From assembly GCA_947465395.1 (NCBI GenBank), contig CANIAL010000003.1, positions 1-64,000 on the forward strand: a DNA stretch of 64,000 nt, in the 5' to 3' direction. The notes below the pieces were generated by a model. It was not told the origin of the DNA, made no database searches, and saw only the letters and a list, made by a program, of their open reading frames with translations. Both the position numbers and the translations under genes were made by a program. The number at the start of each line of letters is the position of its first letter. The first letter of the stretch is position 1. Source of the DNA: Alphaproteobacteria bacterium. GTDB taxonomy: Bacteria > Pseudomonadota > Alphaproteobacteria > Micropepsales > Micropepsaceae. Below are positions 28,310-36,713 of this stretch, one piece after another.

Positions 28310-29059
28310 ATGTTGGAAATCAAGAATCTTCATGTGCGCGTGGGCGACAAGGACATCCTTAAGGGATTGAACCTGACCGTTGGCGCGGGCCAGGTGCATG
28401 CCATCATGGGGCCAAACGGCTCCGGCAAGTCCACGCTGTCTTACGTGCTGGCGGGCCGCGCCGGTTACGACGTCACCGACGGCGCCATTCTTTACAACGG
28501 CGAGAACCTTGTGGGCATGCCGCCGGAAGAACGCGCCGCCAAGGGCGTCTTCCTGGCGATGCAGTATCCGGTGGAGATTCCGGGCGTCACCACCATGATG
28601 TTCCTGAAAAGCGCGCTGAACGCGCTGGCGCGTGCGCGCGGGCAAAGCGAGATGGACGCCATCGCCGTCCTGAAAGCCGTGCGCAAGAAGGCCGCGACGC
28701 TCAATGTGAGCGAGGAAATGCTCAAGCGCGCCTTGAATGTGGGTTTTTCCGGCGGCGAGAAGAAGCGGCTGGAGATTCTCCAGATGGCTCTGTTTGAGCC
28801 GAAGCTGGCGATCCTGGATGAAACCGATTCCGGCCTGGACATTGACGCGCTGAAGCTGGTGGCCGAAGGCGTCAACAGCCTGCGCAGCCCCGAACGCGCC
28901 ATGCTGGTGATCACCCATTACCAGCGCCTGCTGGATTACATCGTGCCCGACCGGGTTCATGTGCTGTCGAATGGCCGCATCATCAAGGAAGGCGGCAAGG
29001 AACTGGCGCTGGAACTGGAAGCCAAGGGTTACGAACAGATTGTAAAGGATGCGGCATGA
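28310..29059 (+). CDS. sufC: Fe-S assembly ATPase SufC
   Basis: ABC-type ATPase that drives conformational change in SufBCD. 249 residues beginning MLEIKNLHVRVGDKDILKGL. Walker A GPNGSGKST, the Q-loop near FLAMQYPVEIPGV, ABC signature FSGGEKKRLEILQMAL, Walker B LAILDETDSGLDIDAL and the H-loop LVITHYQRLLDYI. The ATG is one base after the sufB stop, and its last four bases overlap the sufD start. Confidence 0.96.
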   Translation: MLEIKNLHVRVGDKDILKGLNLTVGAGQVHAIMGPNGSGKSTLSYVLAGRAGYDVTDGAILYNGENLVGMPPEERAAKGVFLAMQYPVEIPGVTTMMFLKSALNALARARGQSEMDAIAVLKAVRKKAATLNVSEEMLKRALNVGFSGGEKKRLEILQMALFEPKLAILDETDSGLDIDALKLVAEGVNSLRSPERAMLVITHYQRLLDYIVPDRVHVLSNGRIIKEGGKELALELEAKGYEQIVKDAA

Positions 29060-30105
29060 CGGCGCTTCCAACCCGCCGTGTTGAGGAATGGAAATATTCC
29101 GACCTGGCGCGGGCGCTGGGCGATGCCGGCTTTGGCGACGGCGCGGCAAAGGCTGTTGCTACGGCGCCGGACGGTGTTGAAATCGTTTCCCTGGAAAATG
29201 GCAACCGTCCCGCCTGGGTGGCGCAGCATTACGGCAAGTTGCCCGCCAATGTGGTCAGTGCTGTGTCTCTGGCCAAGGCGCAGGGCGGCATCGCCATGCG
29301 CGTGCGTAAAAACGTGGCGGTGGTTGCGCCTCTCGTTTTGAATATTTCCGGCGAAGGCCATGTGCGGCTGTTGCTGGTGCTGGAAGAGGGCGCTTCGCTG
29401 ACGGTTTCCGAGCATTGCGATCCTGCCGCCACGCGTAACACGGGTTTTGAAATTGTCCTGGGCGAGAATGCGCGGCTGGACCATGTCCGCCTGTCGCCGG
29501 CATCGGCTGTCGTGCAGGTGGAGGAAATTGCGCTGCTGGCAGCCGCCGGCGCGCAATATCACAGCCATTTCGCCAGTTTCGGCGCCAAGCTGTCGCGCCT
29601 GGAAATCATGATCGCGCTGGAAGGCGAAAAGGCGGAAGCGCATCTGTCCGGTGTCAGCGTTCTGGCCACCGGCCATGCCGACATCACCACCCATGTCGCG
29701 CACAAGATCAAAGACACGCATTCCACGCAATTGTTCAAGAAGGTGGCGGGCGGCAAGTCCCGCGCCATCTACCAGGGCAAAGTCAGCGTGGCGCCCGGCG
29801 CCGATGGCGTTGACAGCCGCCAGACCGCCAAGGCGCTGCTGCTGAGCCGCGAAGCAGAAGCGGATTTGAAACCCGAACTGGAAATCCTGGCCGATGACGT
29901 CAAATGCGCCCATGGCGCGGCGGTGGGCGATCTGGATGCGGATTCGCTGTTCTATCTGCGCGCCCGGGGCCTGCCAGAGACCGAGGCCCGCGCGCTTTTG
30001 ATCCATGCCTTTCTGGAAGACGCATTTGCTGGCGTGGCAAGTGACGATTTGCGCGAGATGGTGCGCGGCACCGTCAACAATGCGCTGGACGGGATCGCCA
30101 TATGA
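29056..30105 (+). CDS. sufD: Fe-S assembly protein SufD
   Basis: SufB paralogue and partner in the SufBCD complex. 349 residues. The N terminus RRVEEWKYSDLARAL is typical of SufD. The C-terminal half has VSVAPGADGVDSRQTAKALL, LLSREAEADLKPELEILADD, VKCAHGAAVGDLDADSLFYL and RARGLPETEARALLIHAFLE. Shares ATGA overlaps with sufC and sufS. Confidence 0.95.
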   Translation: MTALPTRRVEEWKYSDLARALGDAGFGDGAAKAVATAPDGVEIVSLENGNRPAWVAQHYGKLPANVVSAVSLAKAQGGIAMRVRKNVAVVAPLVLNISGEGHVRLLLVLEEGASLTVSEHCDPAATRNTGFEIVLGENARLDHVRLSPASAVVQVEEIALLAAAGAQYHSHFASFGAKLSRLEIMIALEGEKAEAHLSGVSVLATGHADITTHVAHKIKDTHSTQLFKKVAGGKSRAIYQGKVSVAPGADGVDSRQTAKALLLSREAEADLKPELEILADDVKCAHGAAVGDLDADSLFYLRARGLPETEARALLIHAFLEDAFAGVASDDLREMVRGTVNNALDGIAI

Positions 30106-31346
30106 ACGCGGTTGCCAAGATCAAGGCCGGCTTTGATGCAGAAGCGGCTCGCGCCGACTTCCCCATCCTGTCGCGCCAGGTCTATGGCAAGCCGCTTGTG
30201 TATCTGGACAGCGGCGCTTCGGCCCAGAAGCCGCGCGCGGTGATGGAGGCCATGCGCCGCTTTGCCGAGACCGATTATGCCAATGTGCATCGCGGCGTGC
30301 ACTATCTGTCGGGCGCGGCCACGGATCATTACGAAACGGCGCGCGAGACCGTGCGCCGTTTCCTGGGCGCCGGCTCGGTTGACGAGATCGTCTTCACCAA
30401 GGGCGGCACCGAAGCCATCAATCTGGTGGCGCAAAGCTATCTTGCCCCCATCATCCAGCCGGGCGACGAGATCGTGTTGTCAGTGATGGAGCATCATTCC
30501 AACATCGTACCCTGGCATTTCCTGCGCGAACGCCAGGGCGCGGTGCTGCGCTGGGTGGAAGTCACCGATGACGGCGCGCTGGACATGGCGTCGTTGAAAG
30601 CCGCCATCGGGCCGCGCACGAAAATGGTTGCCATCACCCATATGTCGAACGTGCTGGGCGCGGTGACACCGTTGAAGGAGATTGTGGCGCTGGCCCATGC
30701 CCAGGGCGTGCCGGTGCTGGCCGATGGCTGCCAGGGCGCGGTGCATGAAACATTGGACATGGCGGCGCTGGGTGTGGATTTCTATGCCATCACCGGCCAC
30801 AAGATTTACGGACCCACCGGCATCGGCGCGCTTTATGCCAGGCGCGCACATCTGAAAAAGATGCGGCCCTATAATGGCGGCGGCGAAATGATCCGCGAAG
30901 TCACCCGCGATTCCGTCACCTATGCCGATCCGCCGGCAAGGTTCGAGGCGGGCACACCGCCCATCCTGGAAAGCGTGGGCTTGGCGGCGGCGATGGATTA
31001 TCTGTCCGGCTTTGACCGCGCCGCCATCCATGCCCATGAACAGGATTTGCTGAAATATGCCCGCGCTCAGTTGGCGCAATTCAACTGGCTCAGGGTGGTG
31101 GGCGATGCGCCGGGCAAGGGCGCGATTATCTCATTCGAGGCTGATGGCATGCATGCCCATGACCTGGCCACGATCCTGGACCGCGAAGGCGTGGCGGTGC
31201 GTGCGGGCAATCATTGCGCTCAGCCGCTGATGGAACGCTTTGGCGTCACCTCCACCACGCGCGCCAGCTTCGCGCTTTACAACACGCGCGCCGATGTGGA
31301 CGCGTTGATTGCCGCGCTGGAAAAAGCGCGGGGGATATTGGGCTAA
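30102..31346 (+). CDS. sufS: Cysteine desulfurase SufS (group II)
   Basis: PLP-dependent cysteine desulfurase feeding SUF. 414 residues with FPILSRQVYGKPLVYLDSGA at the N terminus, the PLP lysine K234 in ITGHKIYGPTGIGALY and the catalytic C372 in VRAGNHCAQPLMERFG. The short active-site loop is of the SufS type, which normally needs SufE or SufU as acceptor. A sufU-like gene follows directly, starting inside its stop codon (TAATG). Confidence 0.96.
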   Translation: MNAVAKIKAGFDAEAARADFPILSRQVYGKPLVYLDSGASAQKPRAVMEAMRRFAETDYANVHRGVHYLSGAATDHYETARETVRRFLGAGSVDEIVFTKGGTEAINLVAQSYLAPIIQPGDEIVLSVMEHHSNIVPWHFLRERQGAVLRWVEVTDDGALDMASLKAAIGPRTKMVAITHMSNVLGAVTPLKEIVALAHAQGVPVLADGCQGAVHETLDMAALGVDFYAITGHKIYGPTGIGALYARRAHLKKMRPYNGGGEMIREVTRDSVTYADPPARFEAGTPPILESVGLAAAMDYLSGFDRAAIHAHEQDLLKYARAQLAQFNWLRVVGDAPGKGAIISFEADGMHAHDLATILDREGVAVRAGNHCAQPLMERFGVTSTTRASFALYNTRADVDALIAALEKARGILG

Positions 31347-31789
31347 TGGACCAGCATTTGCGCGAGCTTTACCAGGAAGTGATCCTCGACCATTCGCGGC
31401 ACCCGCGCCATTTCGGCGTTCTGCCCGATGCCACCCACAAGGCCGAAGGCTTCAATCCGCTTTGCGGCGACAAGGTCAGCGTGACCCTGATCCTGGACGC
31501 GGACGGCAAGGTCGCCGACATCAACTTTCAGGGAAAAGGCTGCGCCATCAGCCAGGCTTCGGCTTCCATGATGACCGACATGCTCAAGGGCCGCAGCAAA
31601 ACGGACGCCGAAGCTTTGATGGATGGTTTCCTGCATCTGGTGAAGGGCGAGGACGCGCAAGGCCTGTCCCCCGATGACCGCGAAACCCTGGACGTGATGT
31701 CGGGTATTTCCGAATTTCCCATGCGGGTGAAATGCGCCACCCTGGCCTGGCATACGTTTAAAAACGCGGTCGAGGAGGGCGCGACATGA
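31346..31789 (+). CDS. sufU: SufU-type Fe-S assembly / sulfur acceptor protein
   Basis: 147-residue IscU/SufU fold protein. The three conserved cysteines are C40 (NPLCGDK, with Asp42), C66 (GKGCAISQAS) and C130 (RVKCATLAW). An insertion between the second and third, in GFLHLVKGEDAQGLSPDD, is the SufU feature that distinguishes it from IscU. It is expected to accept persulfide from SufS. ATGA overlap with sufT. Confidence 0.93.
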   Translation: MDQHLRELYQEVILDHSRHPRHFGVLPDATHKAEGFNPLCGDKVSVTLILDADGKVADINFQGKGCAISQASASMMTDMLKGRSKTDAEALMDGFLHLVKGEDAQGLSPDDRETLDVMSGISEFPMRVKCATLAWHTFKNAVEEGAT

Positions 31790-32145
31790 GTGAAGCCCTG
31801 AAAGCCGATTTCGCAGCCCCTGGCCTGTCGCCACAGGAGCTGGACGAGTTCACCAGCAAGCTGGTGATCGCCCTGAAAACCGTGTTCGATCCGGAGATCC
31901 CGGTGGACATTTACGAACTCGGGCTTATCTATAAGGTGGACGTGGCCGACAACAAGGATGTGACGGTGGACATGACTCTCACGGCTCCCAACTGTCCCGT
32001 GGCCGGCGAAATGCCAGGCATGGTCAAGGCGGCGGTGGAAAAAGTGGAAGGCATCGGCCAGGTCGCGGTCAACATGACCTTTGATCCGCCCTGGACGCCA
32101 GATCGCATGAGCGAAGAAGCCAAACTTGAATTGAACATGTTCTGA
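31786..32145 (+). CDS. sufT: SufT / MIP18-family (DUF59) Fe-S assembly protein
   Basis: 119 residues, with the DUF59 core TVFDPEIPVDIYELGLIYKV, DMTLTAPNCPVAGEMPGMV and the C-terminal NMTFDPPWTPDRMSEEAKLEL. One conserved Cys is present, in APNCPVAG. Such proteins assist Fe-S cluster maturation or delivery. Linked by a 4-base overlap with sufU and a 1-base overlap with the A-type carrier. Confidence 0.92.
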   Translation: MSEALKADFAAPGLSPQELDEFTSKLVIALKTVFDPEIPVDIYELGLIYKVDVADNKDVTVDMTLTAPNCPVAGEMPGMVKAAVEKVEGIGQVAVNMTFDPPWTPDRMSEEAKLELNMF

Positions 32146-32522
32146 TGGAAACGCAGAAGCCCAAAAGAGAACGCCCCAAGCCGGTGACCTTCACCGACGC
32201 CGCCGCCGCGCGCGTGCGCGAGATCATGGCTGGCGCGGAAGGAAAATATCTGGGTGTGCGCGTTGGCGTCACCAATGGCGGCTGCGCCGGCATGAGCTAC
32301 ACCATGGATTATGCCGCCGACCCCAAGCCTTTCGAGGAAGTGGTGGAAGACAAGGGCGTCAAGATTTTCATTGATCCCAAGGCCATCCTGTTCCTGATCG
32401 GCACCCAGATGGATTTCGTGCAGGAAAAACTGGGCGCGCGTTTTGTCTTCAAGAACCCGAACCAGACGGCCGCCTGCGGCTGCGGCGAGTCGGTTTCCAT
32501 CACCCCGGCAGCCGCGCACTAG
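32145..32522 (+). CDS. sufA: A-type Fe-S carrier (SufA/IscA family)
   Basis: 125 residues. Cluster ligands are C47 in TNGGCAGMSY and C111/C113 in TAACGCGESVSI, the standard C-x(n)-C-x-C arrangement. It is expected to carry assembled clusters from SufBCD to target enzymes. The ATG overlaps the sufT stop (TGATG), and the stop overlaps the GTG of the following gene. Confidence 0.93.
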   Translation: METQKPKRERPKPVTFTDAAAARVREIMAGAEGKYLGVRVGVTNGGCAGMSYTMDYAADPKPFEEVVEDKGVKIFIDPKAILFLIGTQMDFVQEKLGARFVFKNPNQTAACGCGESVSITPAAAH

Positions 32523-32866
32523 TGGCCAAGGCGGATGCACGCCGCTTCGACGATCTCTTTGAATCCTTCGGCACCATCCGCCTGCGCGCCATGTTCGGCG
32601 GTGAAGGCATTTACCGTGATGATGTGATGTTCGGTCTGGTGTTCGACGAGCGCGTTTACCTGAAGGTGGACGATACCACGCGCCAAGCCTTCATCGCCGA
32701 AGGCTGCAAGCCTTTTGTCTTCAGCATGAAGGGCGATGAAAAAGTGACCACCAAATATTATGCGCTGCCCGAACGGTTGTATGACGATCCCGAAGAATTG
32801 GCAGAATGGGCGCGTGGCGCGCTGAAGGCTGCCATGGCGAAACCCCAGAAAGCAAAACGCCGCTAG
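32522..32866 (+). CDS. TfoX N-terminal-domain protein
   Basis: 114 residues of the TfoX_N family: FDDLFESFGTIRLRAMFGGE, GIYRDDVMFGLVFDERVYLK, and FVFSMKGDEKVTTKYYALPE. Full-length TfoX activates competence genes in gammaproteobacteria, but stand-alone N-domain proteins have no agreed function. The GTG start is supported by TAGTG overlap with sufA. This makes it the last gene of the suf operon. Its stop shares a palindromic CTAG with the convergent enoyl-CoA hydratase gene. Confidence 0.85.
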   Translation: MAKADARRFDDLFESFGTIRLRAMFGGEGIYRDDVMFGLVFDERVYLKVDDTTRQAFIAEGCKPFVFSMKGDEKVTTKYYALPERLYDDPEELAEWARGALKAAMAKPQKAKRR

Positions 32867-33666
32867 CGGCCCGTGAAGCGTGGCGGGCGTTTTTCATGGA
32901 ACGCCGCCAGCCCTTCCTTGAAATCCGCGCTGGCGCCCGCTTCCTGCTGCGCCGCCATTTCGTGGCCCAGATGTGTTTCATGGTCGTGGCCGGGGCTTTC
33001 CCACAACAGGCGCCGCGTGGCCGCCAGCGCAAACGGTCCCGCCGCCAGACGCGCCGCCAGCGCCAGCGCCATGTCCATCAAGCCTTCGTCTTCCGCCACG
33101 CGGTTGACCAAGCCCCATTCCAGCGCCTTTGGCGCGGGCAGGGGTTCGCCCAGCAGCGCCAGTTCCCGCGCCCGCGCCAGGCCGACCAGCCGGGGCAGCA
33201 GCCAGCTTGAACCGCCATCCGGCACCAGCCCGATGCGCGAAAAGCCCTGCAGGAAAAAGGCGGAACGCGCCGCTACGATCAGATCGCCCATTAGCGCGAA
33301 ACTCATGCCGATGCCCACGGCGGGGCCGTTCACCGCCGTCACCAGCGGCAGCCGGCTGGCACGCAGGCGGCGCAAAAAGGGATGGTAAGCCGCCTCCAGC
33401 CGCTCTCCCGCGCCCATTTGTGCGCCGTCGGCACGCATGGGCGATGGCTCGTTCAGGTTGGCACCCGCGCAAAAGGCTTCGCCTTCGCCGGTCAATATCA
33501 GCGCGCGTATGGCCGGATCAGCCTCCGCCGCGTCCAGCGCCTGCAACAGGCCGGCCATCATGGCCAGGGACGCCGCATTCATGCTGGCGGGTGCGTTCAT
33601 AGTGATGACGCCAACAGCGCCGTGCACGGTCAAATAACTTTGGGGAAATTCACGCCGCTGAATCAT
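32863..33666 (-). CDS. Enoyl-CoA hydratase/isomerase family protein, PaaG-like
   Basis: 267-residue crotonase-fold enzyme. The oxyanion-hole regions are EAFCAGANLNEP and NGPAVGIGMSFALMGDLIVA. The segment GFSRIGLVPDGGSSWLLPRLVG and the ending KRPPRFTGR resemble PaaG (epoxyphenylacetyl-CoA isomerase) more than classic hydratases, because an Asp sits where hydratases have Glu. No paa genes lie nearby, so the substrate is uncertain. The upstream in-frame start at 33759 is less likely, because crotonases begin near MIQRREFPQSYL-type sequence. Confidence 0.83.
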   Translation of the reverse strand: MIQRREFPQSYLTVHGAVGVITMNAPASMNAASLAMMAGLLQALDAAEADPAIRALILTGEGEAFCAGANLNEPSPMRADGAQMGAGERLEAAYHPFLRRLRASRLPLVTAVNGPAVGIGMSFALMGDLIVAARSAFFLQGFSRIGLVPDGGSSWLLPRLVGLARARELALLGEPLPAPKALEWGLVNRVAEDEGLMDMALALAARLAAGPFALAATRRLLWESPGHDHETHLGHEMAAQQEAGASADFKEGLAAFHEKRPPRFTGR

Positions 33667-33712
33667 GCCTGCAGCATAGCCGGTTTGCGGGCGCGGCGCA
33701 TAAAAAGGAGAA

Positions 33713-34765
33713 TTAGGCGGCGGCCTCAAGCTTCGCCATGCGCGAGTCGGTCTGGTCAATCACCAGGTTGCGGCCATTCTGCTTGGCCCCGTACAGGCAG
33801 GCATCGGCCCGGCGCATCACGGTTTCCAGGACTTCACCGGGGGCGAATTGCGCGACGCCGATGGAAATGGTGATCACGCCCAGCACATCGCCGGTGGATT
33901 TCTTGACCAGCTTGCGGCCTTCCACGGCCAGGCGGATCTGGTTGGCGACACGGCAGGCATCGGAAAGCTGGGTGTTGCGCAGAAGCACGGCAAATTCCTC
34001 GCCGCCATAGCGGGCGGCGGTGTCGCGGCCTTTCAGATTCTCGGTCAGGCAGGCGGCAACCAGTTTCAACACCTGGTCGCCGGTCTGGTGGCCCCAGCTG
34101 TCATTGAATTTCTTGAAATGGTCGATGTCACACATCAGCAACGTCACCGGCTCGTTCGTCTCGGCCATGGCGGTGATGGCATCGCGCACGGCATCGTCAA
34201 ACGCCTTGCGGTTGGCGATATTGGTGAGGGGGTCGGTGAGGCTTTCCTTGCGCACATCGGCCAGCTTGCCGCGCAATTCACTGACCTGCTCGGAGGATTT
34301 TTGCAATTCACCTTCCAGCGCCTTGGCGCGGGTTTCCATGGCATGGGTGGCGGCCAGCAATCCGTCCACCAGCTTGCGCAGGTCTGCGGGGGACTGTTCT
34401 TCTTCCAGCGTGCCTGTGGCCGCGGACAATGTGTTGGAATAATCCACGGCATGCTTGCCGGCGGCTTCCAGCTTGGTCAGCACGGTGCTGATGACATCGC
34501 TCATGCCGCCGCCAAGCGATTCCATGGCGCGTGCGGCGCGGGCGCTGGACTGGCAGCGCAGGCGGATTTCGGCCAACGCGCCTTCGGTGAAGGGTGTGCG
34601 GGCGGCGATCATCTGCCCCACGACCTGCGTCATGGACGGGTTTGCGCCCGACGCATAGGCATAAAAAAGTTCGAAATTTTCCGGCGTGGGCGCAACGGCG
34701 CATTCGCCCATCAGGGCAATTGCGGTCTGGGCGAAATTCTGTTCGCGGTCCGGCCTGTGCATCAT
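33713..34765 (-). CDS. Diguanylate cyclase (GGDEF domain)
   Basis: Makes cyclic di-GMP from two GTP. 350 residues: a helical N-terminal region, a coiled coil (about 120-175), and a GGDEF domain with DPLTNIANRKAFD, LLMCDIDHFKKFNDSWGHQ and the active-site GGEEF in RYGGEEFAVLL. No TM segment. The product-inhibition site that is RxxD in PleD aligns here with K-G-R-D, so feedback may be weakened. No partner phosphodiesterase is adjacent. Confidence 0.9.
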   Translation of the reverse strand: MMHRPDREQNFAQTAIALMGECAVAPTPENFELFYAYASGANPSMTQVVGQMIAARTPFTEGALAEIRLRCQSSARAARAMESLGGGMSDVISTVLTKLEAAGKHAVDYSNTLSAATGTLEEEQSPADLRKLVDGLLAATHAMETRAKALEGELQKSSEQVSELRGKLADVRKESLTDPLTNIANRKAFDDAVRDAITAMAETNEPVTLLMCDIDHFKKFNDSWGHQTGDQVLKLVAACLTENLKGRDTAARYGGEEFAVLLRNTQLSDACRVANQIRLAVEGRKLVKKSTGDVLGVITISIGVAQFAPGEVLETVMRRADACLYGAKQNGRNLVIDQTDSRMAKLEAAA

Positions 34766-34858
34766 CGTCCCCCGGCATTCCCGAAATAAGGGCCCAAAAT
34801 ATGGGAATGCCCAGGCGGGAGTGTGATCCTGAGGTCCGTAAAAAAGCGTTAAATGGAA

Positions 34859-34876
34859 CCGGCCAGGAAGGGCCGG
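34859..34876 (-). terminator. Possible terminator for the helicase gene
   Basis: Inverted repeat CCGGCC-AGGAAG-GGCCGG. On the minus strand it is followed, after about 16 bases, by a T run. It lies just past the helicase stop. The gap to the T run weakens the call. Confidence 0.4.
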
Positions 34877-34895
34877 ATGCCGCCTTTTTTAGGCC

Positions 34896-36536
34896 CTATT
34901 GGGGCTTTCTCGGCGGCACGGGACGCAGCAAAAAGGCCGGCAGCTGGCTCTTGTCCACCGCTTCACTTTGCACCGGCTCCGGCTTGCGGGAACGGTTGTT
35001 ATCGCGCTGTTCGCCGCGCGGCTGTTCCTGGCGGGGCTTTTGCGGTTGCCGCGGGCGCTGTTCCTGTCTCGGCTGTTCTTGCCTCGGCTGTTCTTGCCTC
35101 GGTTGTTCTGGGCGCGGCTGCTCGGCACGCGGCTGTTCCACCGGGCGGGCTTCAACGGGCGCGTTGGCAACCGGTTCAATGGCGGCCACCTGGTCATGGA
35201 ATTTGCCGCCGGGCGGGCGGCGGTCACGATGGCGATCGTCCTTGCCGCCCCGGCCGCCACGGCCGCGGCCCTTGTCACGGCCTTCGCCGCCGCGAGAACG
35301 ATGCGTGTCCTCGCGCACTTCAATGTCCATCATCTCGCGCCGGGCCAGCTTGTTGCCGGTGATCTTCTCGATGGCTTCGATGTATTTGCCATCGCGTGAG
35401 GTGGCCAGCATATAGGCATGGCCACTGCGCCCGGCGCGGCCTGTGCGGCCAATGCGGTGCACATAGTCGTCGGCATGGATGGGCACGTCGAAATTGAAGA
35501 CATGGCTGACCGCCGGAACGTCCAACCCACGCGCGGCCACGTCGCTGGCCACCAGGATTTTCAGTTCATTGGCGCGGAAACGGTCCAGGGTCTTGGTGCG
35601 AAGGCTTTGGTCCAGATCGCCATGAATGGGCGAGGCGTCGAAGCCATGCTTGGCCAGGGACTTTGCCACCACATCCACGTCGCGCTTGCGATTGCAGAAG
35701 ATGATGCCGTTCTGCAGCGTGGGTTCCGCCTCGCGGATCAGGCGGCGCAGCGCCTCGCGCTTGGCCCAGTCATTGGCCGGCACCATCACCACTTCCTGGG
35801 TGATGTTGGTGGCGGTGGTGGCGGGGCGGGACACCTCGATACGCACGGGATTGTGCAGGAACTGGTCGGTCAGGCGCTGGATTTCCGGCGGCATGGTGGC
35901 CGAATAAAAAAGCGTCTGGCGGGTGAAGGGCAGCTTCTTGCAGATTTCTTCCACGTCGGGAATAAAACCCATGTCCAGCATGCGGTCGGCTTCGTCGATC
36001 ACCAGGATATTGACCTGGGACAGCAGCAACCGGCCGCGGTTGAAATGGTCCATCAGGCGGCCCGGTGTGGCGATCAGCACGTCCACGCCGCGGTCCAGCT
36101 TCTTGATCTGCTCGTCCATGGCGGTGCCGCCGATGAGCAGGGCATGGGTCAACTTGGAATATTTGGCGTATTTGTTGAAGCTTTCCGAAACCTGGTCGGC
36201 CAGCTCGCGTGTCGGCTCCAGCACCAGGGCGCGCGGCATGCGGGCCTTGGCGCGGCCACGGCTCAGCATCTCGATCATGGGCAGGGTGAAGGACGCGGTC
36301 TTGCCGGTGCCGGTCTGGGCAATGCCGATCATGTCGCGATGTTCCAGCGCCACGGGAATGCCCTGGGCCTGGATGGGGGTGGGCGTGGTGTAACCGGTTT
36401 CGGCCACCGCCTTGAGGATGTCATCGGAAAGGCCAAGTCCGGCAAAGCCGCCGGCCGCGATGGCAGGTGCAGCGGATTCGGCTTCGGGGGCTTCCATGGT
36501 TTCGTCTTGTCCGGCTTGCGCGCCGGAGATCGTCAC
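34896..36536 (-). CDS. DEAD-box RNA helicase, RhlE-like
   Basis: ATP-dependent RNA helicase probably acting in ribosome assembly or mRNA decay. 546 residues with the Q motif GYTTPTPIQAQGIPVAL, Walker A AQTGTGKT, PTRELADQ, DEAD in VIDEADRMLDMGF, SAT in FYSATMPPEI and HRIGRTGRAG. The tail (from about 410) is disordered and basic: Gly/Arg-rich, then a run of Gln-Glu-Gln-Pro-Arg units encoded by 15-bp DNA repeats. An internal ATG at codon 14 is an alternative start. Confidence 0.93.
   Translation of the reverse strand: MTISGAQAGQDETMEAPEAESAAPAIAAGGFAGLGLSDDILKAVAETGYTTPTPIQAQGIPVALEHRDMIGIAQTGTGKTASFTLPMIEMLSRGRAKARMPRALVLEPTRELADQVSESFNKYAKYSKLTHALLIGGTAMDEQIKKLDRGVDVLIATPGRLMDHFNRGRLLLSQVNILVIDEADRMLDMGFIPDVEEICKKLPFTRQTLFYSATMPPEIQRLTDQFLHNPVRIEVSRPATTATNITQEVVMVPANDWAKREALRRLIREAEPTLQNGIIFCNRKRDVDVVAKSLAKHGFDASPIHGDLDQSLRTKTLDRFRANELKILVASDVAARGLDVPAVSHVFNFDVPIHADDYVHRIGRTGRAGRSGHAYMLATSRDGKYIEAIEKITGNKLARREMMDIEVREDTHRSRGGEGRDKGRGRGGRGGKDDRHRDRRPPGGKFHDQVAAIEPVANAPVEARPVEQPRAEQPRPEQPRQEQPRQEQPRQEQRPRQPQKPRQEQPRGEQRDNNRSRKPEPVQSEAVDKSQLPAFLLRPVPPRKPQ
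35058..35132 (-). repeat. Five 15-bp tandem repeats coding for the helicase tail
   Basis: Five consecutive 15-base units on the plus strand (first CTGTTCCTGTCTCGG; the second and third are identical, CTGTTCTTGCCTCGG; the last two diverge). They encode the proline-glutamine units PRQEQ/PRPEQ/PRAEQ. Length stays a multiple of three, so copy-number change would keep the frame. Confidence 0.85.
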
Positions 36537-36713
36537 ACTGTTCGTAGCACGCTCCTGAAAAGGGGCGCTCTCACAGCGCCCAGGGCGGGAAGGCCCGTAT
36601 TGGCCGACCGTCCTTCAATCGTGGCTGGAAAATAGGAATAAACCGGAAAATGTCAACACAAAGGGTGTGGCTTTCCGGTTGCGCCGGAACCGTCGAAAGG
36701 CAAGGCTGGCGCC

